A program made the translations under genes and the position numbers. The notes under the pieces are model-generated. The model did no database searches. It was not told where the DNA came from and worked only from the letters and a program-made list of their open reading frames with translations. From Isoetes taiwanensis (Eukaryota > Streptophyta > Lycopodiopsida > Isoetales > Isoetaceae): a DNA stretch of 64,000 nucleotides. This document shows, piece by piece, positions 54,190 through 64,000 of this stretch (position 1 is the stretch's first letter; each line of letters begins with the position of its first letter). Location: assembly GCA_021234155.1 (NCBI GenBank), contig JAJEKV010000033.1, positions 6,562,635-6,626,634 of the forward strand. The letters run 5' to 3'.

Positions 54190-55520
54190 TGACCCCGAAT
54201 TTTGGTCCACAGTTGTTTTTTTCTTGTACGAAAGTGTTGTTTTATGCCAAAAACAACACCAAAATGGCCCCAAAAGTCCACGTGGCCCGTTTATCCGGAT
54301 TTGCACAAAGAGAGTGGTTTTTTGGCAAAAAAATCCCGGTGGCTTTTCTGGCACTTTTTTGTTTTTTTTATCAACGTGTCCTTTTTTCAGTGTTGTTTTT
54401 ACCGAACTTTTTCGAGGTGTGGTTTTTTCCTTGACTATTGTTTTTTAAGGACTGACGTGTTGTTTGTCTTCCAAATAACACGTGTAGGTTTAAATATTAG
54501 TACTCGTGGAAAAGTGATAAAAGACCGTTCTTTTTCCCTTTTCTATGTGTGTGTTTTTTTTTATCTACTTGTAGTTTTTAGCGAAACCATGAATTGTTTT
54601 GCTTCAGGTTTAGATATTACTACATGTGAAAAATAAAATTACAACATCAAAGTAAGATAGTTTTATAAAAATGTACGTGTTATTTAACGTAATACCACAT
54701 GTGTTACTTAAATCCAGCTATTGCTTTTAATGCTCCTAACTATTGTTTTTCTAAAGTAAGGACATATAGAAAAGCATGATTATAACACATAGAAAAATCT
54801 AAGTGTTGTTTCTAATGCTTATTAAATATCGACACGTGGCATATTTTTAAAATAAAAAAAAATTATTATTTTAACCAATCATATACTGACACGTGGCATA
54901 CATTTAAACAAAAAAACATGCCTTCCAAATTTAATTTAAAATAAGAAAGCCTTTGGGAATCGAACCCAAACAAGTCCATATGGCAATCCAAATACCAACA
55001 TTAGATTAAAACATTGAATATTGAATGATTACGTTCAAAACATTAAAACATTAAAGTAATCGTTAAGACTCAAACAATTAAATTTCTTGTATAAGGTTCA
55101 AAGCATGAAGTAAAACAAGTAAATTTAATGTTTAAGGTTCAACACATTAAATTAATGTGATTTCAATGGTTAAAGTTGAAAATTCAATGGTTAAAGTTGA
55201 AAACAATGTAGCCACCATATTCGTCAGGTTATTGTAGCACAGTTGTGGTAATGGGCTTAGGGTAATGCAACCACCGGCTTCTTTGTTTTTTCGGTTCCAA
55301 GAGCCCTGAAAATCCAATTTAAAAAGGAAGAATGAGAAATGCACGTGATAAAGAAAAGGGAAAAAAAAAAGATTTCGGTGCTTACTTCATTTCACGACAT
55401 CAATTGTTCCTGTAAATAATTTGAAACACAAAATGAGAAGTAAAACTATAATGCGAAATTTAGAGAGGATATTTTACCTCATCCATCAGTGTTTGCTTTA
55501 AAATATCTGGAAGAATCACA
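54190..55520. other. No gene supported; AT-rich
   Basis: T-rich frames around 54200-54640 have poor composition. gacacgtggcata occurs twice (54831, 54889). On the minus strand gggttcgattccc (54957-54969) is a perfect B-box/T-arm with no clear A-box, perhaps a SINE or tRNA relic. Near 55160-55200 tcaatggttaaagttgaaaa is duplicated. Confidence 0.45.
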
Positions 55521-55525
55521 TCAAT

Positions 55526-55900
55526 ATGAGGTCAATATTGAGGCCAGGAACAGGAGTTTTAGGAATCTGGCATAGCAGATGCATAGATAAAATAGATGAG
55601 GATTTATCAGGAGCTGAGGGGCAATGGCCATCTCCTACTGCTCCTCAGGTTGAAATTGATAGTGATGAGAAAGGCACAGAAACTGGTAAACAAAGATGGG
55701 GTTGGGGCTGGGGCCTTAGGTTTCATAGACATGCAAATGGCAAAGGCGAATCACGGAATCTGAAAAAAAAGCTTACCTGTAATGACGAACAGACGGGGGT
55801 TAGAGTAGTGATGGTTAGTGATATGAAAAAACAAATTTTGAAGCGGCATCTGGAGATGCCAAACAAATGTGACTTTGAGCTGTATACTTGGGCTATGTAA
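55526..55900 (+). CDS. Hypothetical ORF, 124 aa
   Basis: ATG-initiated; reads MRSILRPGTGVLGIWHSRCI, EDLSGAEGQWPSPTAPQVEI, then a Trp/Gly stretch (KQRWGWGWGLRFHRHANGK). No domain is recognised. It partly overlaps, on the other strand, the flank of the acyl-CoA synthetase relic. It may be spurious. Confidence 0.25.
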   Translation: MRSILRPGTGVLGIWHSRCIDKIDEDLSGAEGQWPSPTAPQVEIDSDEKGTETGKQRWGWGWGLRFHRHANGKGESRNLKKKLTCNDEQTGVRVVMVSDMKKQILKRHLEMPNKCDFELYTWAM

Positions 55901-55904
55901 ACTG

Positions 55905-56230
55905 TGACTTGAGCTGTCTATGATTTCCAAGCAGCCATCATATTGTTTCCTGTCTATGATTTCCAAGCAGCCATCAGAATCGAACTGTCCAATATCGCCC
56001 ATATAAAACCAGTGCATCAAAAAGCAAGAAGCAAGAAGTAAGAAGTGAGCCTGCGATCAAAAAGCCAGTAACCACTATGACAAAGCTCAAAAATAATATA
56101 AAGCAATCTTATATTTACCTGGATGCCATGCTCGAGACAATAAAGCTCCTAGCAAGGTTTGCCGACCACCCATTTCTGCTTTTTGGCGAAGCTTCGTCTT
56201 CTGCAGTGATAGATTTCAGCGCAAATAGAT
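55905..56230 (-). pseudogene. Long-chain acyl-CoA synthetase (LACS) exon relic
   Basis: The minus strand at about 56015-55920 reads WFYMGDIGQFDSDGCLEIID, the adenylate-forming enzyme motif (GW.TGD.G...DGCLEIIDRKK) of LACS-type AMP-binding proteins, which activate fatty acids. RKQYDGCLEIID follows, an internal duplication of ~33 bp in place of the expected RKKDIVK, and then a stop. A possible upstream exon at 56115-56230 on the same strand ends ATCCAG|GTAAAT. It is a fragment only and cannot make an enzyme. Confidence 0.7.
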
Positions 56231-56570
56231 GCAAGGTCGGGCTGAGCTGCTTTGTTTTTGACAGATTGATAGGTTTTTTCTGTGCAGGGCTTGAAATGAA
56301 GGATCAGAAGGAATCGATTGATCAGATCTAAAGGAGGAGATGAGGAAAAGTACAAACACCAAGGGAGCTTTGGTTTGGGGAATCAAGGAATGCTGCCGGA
56401 TTCGCCGCTGAGCTTCGTCGTCGCCATAGCTAAAGAAAGAATAACATGGGAAACGACCATCGCCATAGCTGCCGATTGCCATAGCCGTAGCACAAGGAAA
56501 GGGGCCAGGCGGGAAAGAAGGGAAAGAAACACAAGCTGGCCCCAACCAATAGGATGATACGACCTGGATC
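56231..56570. other. Flank of the LACS relic; no other gene seen
   Basis: Short frames on both strands (56216-56641) have no recognised motif. The gypsy LTR begins at 56571; its outer flank is ggatc. Confidence 0.4.
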
Positions 56571-58212
56571 TGTGACGATCCAGGGGGATATACGCTATAA
56601 ATACGTATATTCCTGGATCCGTCACTATACAAGTCTATCATTCATAGCCTTGTATACCATAAGGGTGGCACTAGGGGGCATGGCCAAGTTATTCTCATAA
56701 CTTAGCCAACCATAGGTTAAGCCATTATCCATGTGGCCTTAACCTATTGGGGCACCGCCACGCAGGACTCACCCGATTGGTGCCACGTGGCATCCTAGGT
56801 GGACCTAACTTATATAGGCATAAACCCTAACCCTAGACCTCTTTCCAGCCCTAGCACCCAGAGACTCACCTACTTGTTCGAAACCCCGTTTCGAACATCG
56901 TTCGTTGTGGCATAGGCTGGTGTAGCAGCCCCAGCAGGGTAGACCCGTTCTTGGAGGAGGAACAACAGCTTGTGAGTCGACGACTATGGAGGCGCCCGGA
57001 TCTGGAGGGAGAGCATCAGGAGCAGGTATGTAGGATAGTAGTTGTGATAGCTTATCTGGAATTAGCATTCCAGATATGCTAGTATCTTGTATCTAGAGTA
57101 GAGCCATCCTAGAGCCCATATTCAACATCTTGAACCCTAATCAAGGAACCCTAACTATTAGTTAGATTTGTATGATTAGGTTAAGATGTTCTTCTTATGA
57201 TTATTCTCATGATGTGATGATTATATGTTGATGGTTGATCATGTTTGCTCCTCTTGTATTGGGAAGGGGGGTAGAGACCTAGGGCCATATGTAGTATGTT
57301 CCTAGAGTAGATCCCTTAGTTCCTATTAGTTGCGGCCTGTGCATAGGAGCCCACCAGGCTATTGAGGCTATGATACGACTCAGCACCAGAGAACGGGGCT
57401 AGAGGGAAAGTGGAGGGAGGATCCCTGCCGAGTGGGGGCTTCGGGGGATCCCATAGTGGGCTAGGCTTATGGTCGGTCACTTCGTGTGGGCCGAGCATGG
57501 GTCCGACACCTCCTGGGGCAATGGTGTTGCCCTGCCTCTCGAGAGCTGCAAGTGATGGCTTGGCTCTCGTTTTGGGGGGTTCACCGGCAGATACGGTGTC
57601 GCCACGATTCTCTAGCCGCCACGCACCTCTAGACCCCAGGAAGGGGAGATGCAACCCTTCCCGCCTCATCGGACCGGGAGATGCAACCGGAGTAGTCCCC
57701 GATGGGTGATGCCATGGGATTGCAGATCCAGGAAGGCTAGAGTCCCGGGTCGAGCCTGATCTAGCCCATCTGCAAAGTATGCACAGGAGGGGCGGATGGA
57801 GTGGTCAACCCTAGCCATTGTTCTATGCCAGCCCTCGCCATTGCCATGACTCGGTCTGCTCTATCTTGAAGCCTAGCCGGTCAGTCACCCTCCTTACGAG
57901 TCTGAGCCGGGGTAGGAGCTCTCCTGTTTTATGGTTTGTGATTATCATCTATGCATTGGTTTATGTGCGATGCACTACCCTCCGAGGTAGTATTTGTGTA
58001 TGTTTTACGCTAGTTCTGACGTGTTATCGCTTCCGCTGTTATAGGAGCCCATAGGGGAAGGGCGCGCAAGACACCTTCGTGTTCCCTCCCCGCACTAAGA
58101 GTTACCCCGAGTCACGGGGGTAGACGAAAGGGCCCATCGCGGTTGCTGAGCCGGATGGGGATTTCTCGCCGGGTATATACCGGGGCCGTGATGTTTAGCA
58201 GGGAGCGTCACA
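56571..58212 (+). mobile_element. 5' LTR of a Ty3/gypsy retrotransposon, 1.64 kb
   Basis: Starts TGTGACG and ends CGTCACA, with the PBS 1 bp beyond. Matches the solo LTR at 7605-9223 read on the other strand. A TATA-like cttatatagg lies at 56809-56818, and several aacccta motifs near 56823. Short open frames inside are not considered coding. Confidence 0.85.
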
Positions 58213-58213
58213 A

Positions 58214-58225
58214 TGGTATCAGAGC
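58214..58225 (+). other. Primer-binding site for initiator tRNA-Met
   Basis: TGGTATCAGAGC immediately after the LTR end; it fixes the plus orientation of the element. Confidence 0.9.
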
Positions 58226-58860
58226 CATGTTCTTGGTTGACCAAGAACTAGCACTGACCATAACCATGAAGTAGTCTAACAGGCCTATAGAGGTGTGAAA
58301 TGAACATTTCCACCACTGAACCGCGGAAATGGGGGGAAAAATTTTTCTCCTAGGTAGTGGGTCAGGATTTAGGTTAAGTGTTAGACGAAGGGTTGAGTGA
58401 GTCAAACTCATCTTCTAGTAAATTTGAAGTGAAAATTATGCATCTGCATCAAATTTCACCTAAAATGGGTCAAGAATCATGCCAATCGGAGACCTGTGTG
58501 AAAAATGCGCAAATCCATAATTAACACCTCAAACCATTAGGAAAATTGAAAAAAAATTACAAGTATAATACGAATTTTAGTATATATTTTAATAATTAAA
58601 TAACTATTAAATAGGGTACAATTAATAAGGGGGGCTAATAAATAGGGGGTAATGATGATAGGAGAATATTCTAAGGGACCCCCTCTTTAAATATCCCCGA
58701 CACCTCATTTTCTCTCCAACCCTACACCTCCACCTCTCTCTTGACCAGCCTATCCCCACCCCTTTCTAGACCGCTAAGTATGGCCAGACCAAACAGACCT
58801 CCACAGAAGCCGTGACAGCTTCCCCACACACCTCGATGGCTTAACCTAGCAAATGGACGC
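58226..58860 (+). promoter_or_regulatory. Untranslated leader of the gypsy element
   Basis: No open frame of note. Contains the palindrome ttcttggttgaccaagaa at 58232 and an AT-rich stretch with ggggggctaataaatagggg near 58629. Confidence 0.4.
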
Positions 58861-58863
58861 CAT

Positions 58864-59700
58864 GTGAAGAAGATCCCTGAGCACCTCCCACCCAAGAAGG
58901 GGGGAAGAGGAGCTTCCCCTACCAAAGAAGAAGCAGCCGACGGCACCTATCACGATGCCGAGCAGCCCCTCGCCGGGCAGGAACGCAAAGAACCGACGAG
59001 CCCGCCACTTCGGGCGCCACGCATAACCGGGCGGAAGAGCAGGAGGAGGAGCAGCCCGCCAGCCAGTGGACGGCTGGCCTTCGGTGCCCAAGAAAAAAAG
59101 GGCAAGGAGAAGGTCACCGAAAGGGGCCGAGGAGAGGGCAGCAAGGAGGAAGAGGGAGCGGAGGAGGAGCCGAGGCGGCAGGAGCGAGGAGGAAAAAAAA
59201 ACGACGGTCCCCTCACGAACCGGCCGCCATCGAGGAGCCTCCACGGGAGAGGAGGAGCAGGTGGAAGAAGTGGAGGAGGAGGAAGAAGAACAGGAGGAAG
59301 GGGCAGAACCAAGACCACCTTATCCAGTGTGGCCCGAGCCACCTAAGGTGGTAAAGAAGGTATATGGGCGAAGCGAAGCCTTCGCTTTGAAGGAGGACCG
59401 CTTTACCGGGCCAAGCCTCAAGGCATACTAAGAATACCTTCGCTCTGGTGGACGAGGTATAATGATTGGTATTGCCGCAGTAACGCCCAAATGGACAAGG
59501 AGGAGGGGGCCGGCCGCCAAAGAACCAGCCCAAGCCGCCGCCGCCACAGCCCGAGAAGCCCAAAAAGGTCCACCATGGACCTAATTCCCCGCACGCCCGA
59601 GTTTTTCGGGAGATTAAGCACTTTCAACAAAGGCACTAATCTCCCCGATAGGAAGGCGCCGCTTGAGCGGCTTGGCGGGAGGTGATGTATGAGCACGCCA
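58864..59700 (+). pseudogene. Charged, low-complexity gag-like region, frameshifted
   Basis: Frames 58864-59346 and 59066-59431 are rich in Arg, Glu, Gly and Pro (GKEKVTERGRGEGSKEEEGA; EEEEEEQEEGAEP). After 59300 several short frames follow (VKKVYGRSEAFALKEDRFTG; PRTPEFFGRLSTFNKGTNLP). It looks like an N-terminal disordered Gag extension; no zinc knuckle here. Frame changes prevent a single protein. Confidence 0.35.
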
Positions 59701-60420
59701 CCCGACTATAGGGTGACGCCCCTTACAACTCGGTGTTGCAAGTGGTCAGCCGAGGCCGAAGCTCACCCGCTTGTTTGAGGAAGGGAACCTCTCGCGACGA
59801 TCCACGCCAAGAGGGTGACCCTCATGCCCAAGGACATCCACTTACGCTGCCGCATCCGCAAGGAACGCCCTTGAGGATGCAATTTTGTCAAACTAATGTA
59901 ATTATTTTCCTATAAATATAAAGTTTTGTGTAAAACTGTGCAATAAATATAAAGTAGGTGTAAAAACATGTTTAAGTAATTAAATAGGAAAAAAGGAAAT
60001 TAGAAAATTTTTAAAACCCATCCGCGCGACGCCACCCGATTTCGCCAAATTTTAGCTAATTCATGTCCAAATTAAGTAATAAAAGTTGCTAATTAAGTCA
60101 GAATCATGCTAGAAAGTCATATTAGCATCTTCTAACACCCTAAAATTTTTCCTAAAGGTTGAAATAACCCAAATCGGGTCCCGTCAAGGCCGAATGCGCC
60201 AAGCGCCGGGACGCAGACCCCATCCCGGGCGACGCCACCCGATTTCGCCAGAACTTGCCTAGCTTGACCAAATTTGACCCAACAAACTGCCATGTAGTGT
60301 TTCTTGCCTTGTTTTGTTTAGAATTGCACTTCATGGTAGCTCAATTGGACACCCAAGGCCATAGATTTGGAGTCTTTCCCATCAAGAACCTTTGTGCACG
60401 GAACCCGAGGCACCCCTAGT
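59701..60420. other. No gene; contains a repeated gcgacgccacccgatttcgcc motif
   Basis: gcgacgccacccgatttcgc occurs at 60025-60045 and 60230-60250. AT-rich sequence otherwise. It may be the promoter side of the gene-like insert that starts next. Confidence 0.45.
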
Positions 60421-60421
60421 C

Positions 60422-60431
60422 TATAAAAAGG
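60422..60431 (+). promoter_or_regulatory. TATA box
   Basis: TATAAAAAGG lies 126 bp before an ATG (60557), followed by a CT-rich leader (cccatttttttttttttcct), the usual look of a plant core promoter and 5' UTR. Confidence 0.5.
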
Positions 60432-60556
60432 GGCCTCATTTGTCATTTTCTCCCCATCAAAAGTGCTCCCACCCCCTTTGGCGATTTTCTAGCTCCCTAC
60501 TTATTTCCATCGCCCATTTTTTTTTTTTTTCCTCTCTTCACGCCCATCTTCGCTTA

Positions 60557-60838
60557 ATGGCACCATCAAACTTTGTTAGATGGTATAATGATTCCAATCA
60601 CATTCGTGATTTTCCTGCTGAGCAAGCCTTTCATGTCTTTGATCATCTCTTTGATCTCCACGCCACCCTAACCAGAACTCCTTACTACACTGACATCATT
60701 TGTCAATATGATCAGCTCATTTTACCCGGGAGGTCGCCTTGCCACCTAGGGGGGGGGAAATGGGTCTCCTTAGACACCCTTGCCCAAGCCATAGGTGGGG
60801 ATCCGTGGGCAAGAGTAGGTTGTGGGATAGAACCGTAA
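60557..60838 (+). CDS. ORF of 93 aa behind a TATA box, unknown
   Basis: MAPSNFVRWYNDSNHIRDFP begins a well-composed frame (EQAFHVFDHLFDLHATLTRT, YYTDIICQYDQLILPGRSP) that degrades after a run of nine G (60750-60759) and stops. Further plus-strand pieces down to 62066 (61802-62068, HHAKIDVGMDHVILFKRAV) and an AT-rich tail to 62250 could be the rest of the same gene. I do not recognise it. It sits inside the gypsy element between LTR and gag proper, so it may be an extra ORF or a nested insertion. Confidence 0.4.
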   Translation: MAPSNFVRWYNDSNHIRDFPAEQAFHVFDHLFDLHATLTRTPYYTDIICQYDQLILPGRSPCHLGGGKWVSLDTLAQAIGGDPWARVGCGIEP

Positions 60839-60839
60839 A

Positions 60840-62066
60840 CATGCCGCACTACATGACCCGTAAGCATCATAGGCATAGGTACGCCTCAAACCGTGCAGCC
60901 TTTAGCCTTATTCATGCAAAGATAGAGCCAACCAACCAGCGAGCCGCCCATTCAACCCTTGGATTTAGCTCCCTCGACACTCAAGGCAGCAGATAGGTAT
61001 CCTCGAGATCGAAACAACAAGAATATTTAATACCATGGCTCTACATCAAGCACACCTAGACCGCAGATCGAAAGGTGACTATGAGGAAGAAGAGGAAGAG
61101 AACCCAAGATGGGAGATAAGCGAGGCAAGAAGGATGGAGAGGCGATAGCTCAAGAACACGAGGGGCTAAGGCGAGACTTGAACCGCCAATAGGTATCACG
61201 GCCCTCACCCCGCTGATCATTGACTTGAGAAGAGTATATATTCGCCACCGACATCCTTAACCTTCCCTATTGCCAAGAGGAGAACCCGTGATAGACGAGC
61301 TCCTAGGACTAATGGCACAGAAACAGAAGCGACTTCATCGACTACTCCTATCGAGATCCCGAGGGAGGTAGCCGAGAGCGACATTCCTACGCTAGGGGAA
61401 ACCATGTCGGATATCCAAGCATACCAGCCAGATAAGGCGATGTTTCAAGAATAAAGAACCCGACATTCCCAGAGGAGGAATTTCGTGAGATCCAAAGCAA
61501 AGTTGTACAAGCCGGAAGGGGCCCAAGTTCGAGCCGACCAGTCCGGCTTCCAGAGCATGCGCGAGGCATCTAGTAGCATTAATCTAGAAAACGCAAAGAA
61601 CAATGTGGAGGGACCACTAAGATCTTACAAAGAATAGATATCGCCGGGTGCAAAGCGGGTGAGAGGCACCGGAGCCACGGGCCACATAGGGTAAATCACT
61701 CGTGTACTATCTTCCCGCCCTTAGCCAAGGTCGATGATAGTCTTTCACAAGGAGTTCAGCCCAAGAGGTGAAGAATCGCTGGCGCCCTTATAGCGCTTTA
61801 CATGTGGTTTGGGCATCACGCCAAGATAGATGTCGGAATGGACCATGTTATACTCTTTAAGAGAGCAGTAGCACTTCACGCCCGACTTCGCAAGGGGCCA
61901 CCTCGTAGATGCGACTTGTCGCTGGTAGCGCAATCGCACTGTAACTACCAAAGACCACTGTGTGGCAAGAGCATTAGAGGGAGGGTCGGCGCCGTAATCA
62001 TCGCAGTAACATGGGAAAGGGCACAAAGATACAAGAAAATCAAGAACTTCTTCAAGCGACATCATT
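60840..62066 (+). pseudogene. Continuation of the insert ORF, frameshifted
   Basis: Plus-strand frames 60841-60996 (MPHYMTRKHHRHRYASNRAA), about 61035-61150, and 61802-62068 (stop at 62066) follow one another. The part from 61200 to 61700 has stops in all frames within 60 codons. Nothing is recognised. An AT-rich stretch with aataa motifs follows to 62260. Confidence 0.3.
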
Positions 62067-62399
62067 GATGGAAGAATTGTCTCATAAGATCTAAGTATAT
62101 TGTAATTTTTTCTTAAGTATTATCATGAAGTCTATTAAATGTATTCCTATATTAATGTACTACTATGATGTTGACCTATAAATGAAGTTTTCATATGATT
62201 TCTTTTGTGGCTAACAACAATTTAATTGTAAGCAATAATGATCATTGCCTAACTTAATAACACGATTAATGACCAATACTTGCAAAGAAGGAACTCAAGT
62301 GCGTGGTCTCGTGACCAAAGACCCGACCACGCGAATTGGGTACCAAGGAACTTGTTCGGCAGAGAGCAGAAGACTTTGAGCAGGATATGTCACCGAGGC

Positions 62400-63604
62400 G
62401 CTTAATGCAAGGTTGGTACAGATGAGGAATCGATGCAACACCTCATCAACGGGCGACACCTCTCATGAATGCACAGAAGATGGTCCTCCGCCTCCACCTT
62501 GTGTTCCGGTGGTGACGTAAGTCCCTCGCCAGAAGGGGAGGGCAACCACGGCAACGCCGGGGACAAGAGACTAAGAAGGAGAACCAGGAGTCCATCATCA
62601 TCTAGTTCCACCATCGATAGTTCTTCCAAAGGACGACAGCTCTAGTCCGACAAAGGAGTCCGACACACCTAAGGCAAGAAAAAGGGCAAGAAAGACGGAT
62701 GACTATCGAAAAAGGTGGATAGTGCTATGAGCAATGTGTGGAAGACAAGGAAGCCGGGCCGCGCCAGTGGAAAGACAGATCGTGCATGGAGGCTGAAGCA
62801 TGGCTGGATGAAATGGAAGAATTTGGCAACTCATACTGGTATGAAAGACAAGGACATAGGGAAAGTTGTTACAGCCTAACCTTATTGGACCGCAAGGATC
62901 CGTGGAAGGGATATGCTAAGTCCAACAAGTCAAGAGGAATAATTGCGGTGTTTAAGACCTTCAAAGAAGGCTTTTTTCCGCGAAGCACTATGTGCCGAGG
63001 TCTCATACTAGTAGACGATTCAGCCAGCTTTACAAAGTTGAATCGTGGTACCTTATCGCTGGCTAAGTATACCAAGAATTCATGAGACTTAGACTTCATG
63101 TCCCGAGTATCGAAAAGGCAAGCAAAGTGGACACCTATATTGAGGGGTTGAACAAAGAATATCAAGAGGCTTGTTAGAGCAATCAACCCAAGGTCACTTT
63201 GCAGAGGCCAAGATAAAGCTATAAGTTTGAAGAGGCACCAAAGAACTCCAAAGCAGAGAAGCAAACCAACCTTCGTGGGTAAGAGTTCGGGCAAAGATCG
63301 TGGACAATATCGTGGTAAGCAATCGCCAGCCTACACCATCGTGGAGCCAAAGAAAGAAGGTAAGGATAAGAGCAAAGCTTTTTGGGGACCGTGAAGCCAC
63401 GTAACGCATCGTGGGGAAGTGCTCTTGCCGCCTCCTAGACAAACCGGCCAAGGAAAAGAGACAGAATGCATTGAGAAGAAGTTATGCTTCGTGTGCTTCC
63501 CAGCCTGTGGGCATGTGACACATGATTGTCCATTCGCCATGCAAATCGCCTTTGGCGTAATCCTTGGATTGGGACTCCCCAACGTAAGCGGACGAGGACG
63601 ATGA
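62400..63604 (+). pseudogene. Gag of the gypsy element (Retrotrans_gag and zinc knuckle), frameshifted
   Basis: At 62880-63180 the order FKTFKEGFFPRSTM..., FTKLNRGTLSLAKYTKNS and, after frame changes, a GLNKEYQEA stretch matches the Retrotrans_gag domain. A Lys-rich linker (EPKKEGKDKSKAF) leads to a CCHC-like zinc knuckle CFVCFPACGHVTHDCP at 63488-63535; spacing between the second Cys and His is five residues, one more than normal. At least four frame changes split the protein. Gag would package element RNA. Confidence 0.7.
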
Positions 63605-63699
63605 AAGCCAGGAGGGCCACGACTTCATAGATGGTGAGTGTCACATATGTGCAAACATTGAGTCGATGAGATAGAGAATCACCAACCGTCATTGCGGCT

Positions 63700-64000
63700 G
63701 ATGGGATCATAGATAGTAATCCTTATGTAGTCCTCATAGATACAGTGTAGCTCTCATAATTTTGCATCTCCTAGATTGGCTGCTCTAATGAAGAACAAGG
63801 TATTGAAGTCTAAGCCAAGGCCAAGCTATATGGCAAAAACGGCGCCATTCGGCACACTAAGGGGAGGAGGATCACCTTTGACATAGACCTTAGTGGGGCC
63901 AAATGGCCGATGGGAGCGTAAGTCATGGATATTGGAAGGTATGATCTTATAGTGGGAATGGAATTTTTGAAGCCGCCCAAAGCCATGATTGATTGCCACC
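63700..64000 (+). pseudogene. Start of pol: retropepsin-like protease, frameshifted, cut by window edge
   Basis: Near 63720-63800 the pattern NPYVVLIDT, then SSHNF and SPRLAALMKNKV, matches the active-site D-T/S-G..HNF/S.R.A block of Ty3/gypsy proteases, with a one-base shift just after the catalytic Asp. At 63925-64000 VMDIGRYDLIVGMEFL and KAMIDCH match the typical second protease block. Order gag then protease, without integrase between, supports Ty3/gypsy. RT, RNase H and integrase lie beyond the window. Confidence 0.75.

Noticed and set aside
58846-59563. Long GC-rich ORFs on the minus strand opposite the gypsy gag
   Set aside because: They are antisense shadows of low-complexity Arg/Glu-rich sequence.

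Overview
This is repeat-dominated nuclear DNA from a plant. The evidence is a stray plastid-type 16S rRNA fragment, remnants of a CDPK-related kinase and a long-chain acyl-CoA synthetase, plant-type LTR retrotransposons primed by initiator tRNA-Met (TGGTATCAGAGC), L1-like LINEs with a zf-RVT tail, and a DUF7869/DUF8039-type transposon. The very long repeats, long microsatellites and an unusual Penelope-like reverse transcriptase would suit a fern, lycophyte, bryophyte or gymnosperm better than a compact angiosperm, but the sequence does not settle the lineage. Only one uninterrupted protein gene of ordinary size that could be a host gene is visible: a 556-aa two-span membrane protein at 22.0-23.7 kb.

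Layout. 0-0.3 kb: 5' end of a minus-strand Ty1/copia element. 1.0-3.8 kb: 19-bp satellite that changes orientation and is split by a 1.7-kb solo LTR with a 5-bp target duplication. 3.75-7.5 kb: a duplicated segment, one copy holding a LINE tail and a 330-bp bipartite microsatellite, with a CDPK-related kinase pseudogene between the copies. 7.6-9.2 kb: minus-strand solo LTR, also with a target duplication, inside a ~320-bp tandem module that reappears just upstream of the 556-aa gene. 10.1-20.9 kb: a large decayed DNA transposon with frameshifted minus-strand ORFs, a plus-strand gene with two DUF8039-like repeats followed by a DUF7869-like DDE protein, and four clusters of ~20-bp palindromes. 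24.0-24.5 kb: LINE reverse transcriptase fragment. 24.6-30.4 kb: AT-rich segment bracketed by a short inverted repeat, holding a probable first exon.

30.5-45.5 kb is a head-to-tail array of a 6.1-kb Penelope-like retroelement: one truncated copy, two full-length copies and a 3'-truncated copy. Each full unit has ORF1 split by a ~1.39-kb intron, ORF2 with the reverse transcriptase, and a 3' hairpin; no GIY-YIG endonuclease was found. Differences between copies concentrate at CAG/CTG triplets, which looks like base-calling error at methylated CWG sites rather than mutation.

45.5-56.5 kb holds (TA)n tracts, SINE/tRNA-like pieces, two facing LINE tails, a small acidic ORF, a family of foldback hairpins beside a kinase-like pseudogene, and an acyl-CoA synthetase pseudo-exon. 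56.57-64 kb is the 5' LTR, PBS, gag and protease start of a plus-strand Ty3/gypsy element of the same LTR family as the solo LTR at 7.6 kb; its pol runs off the right edge. Many reading frames here are broken; part of that may be assembly error, so pseudogene calls inside repeats are provisional.
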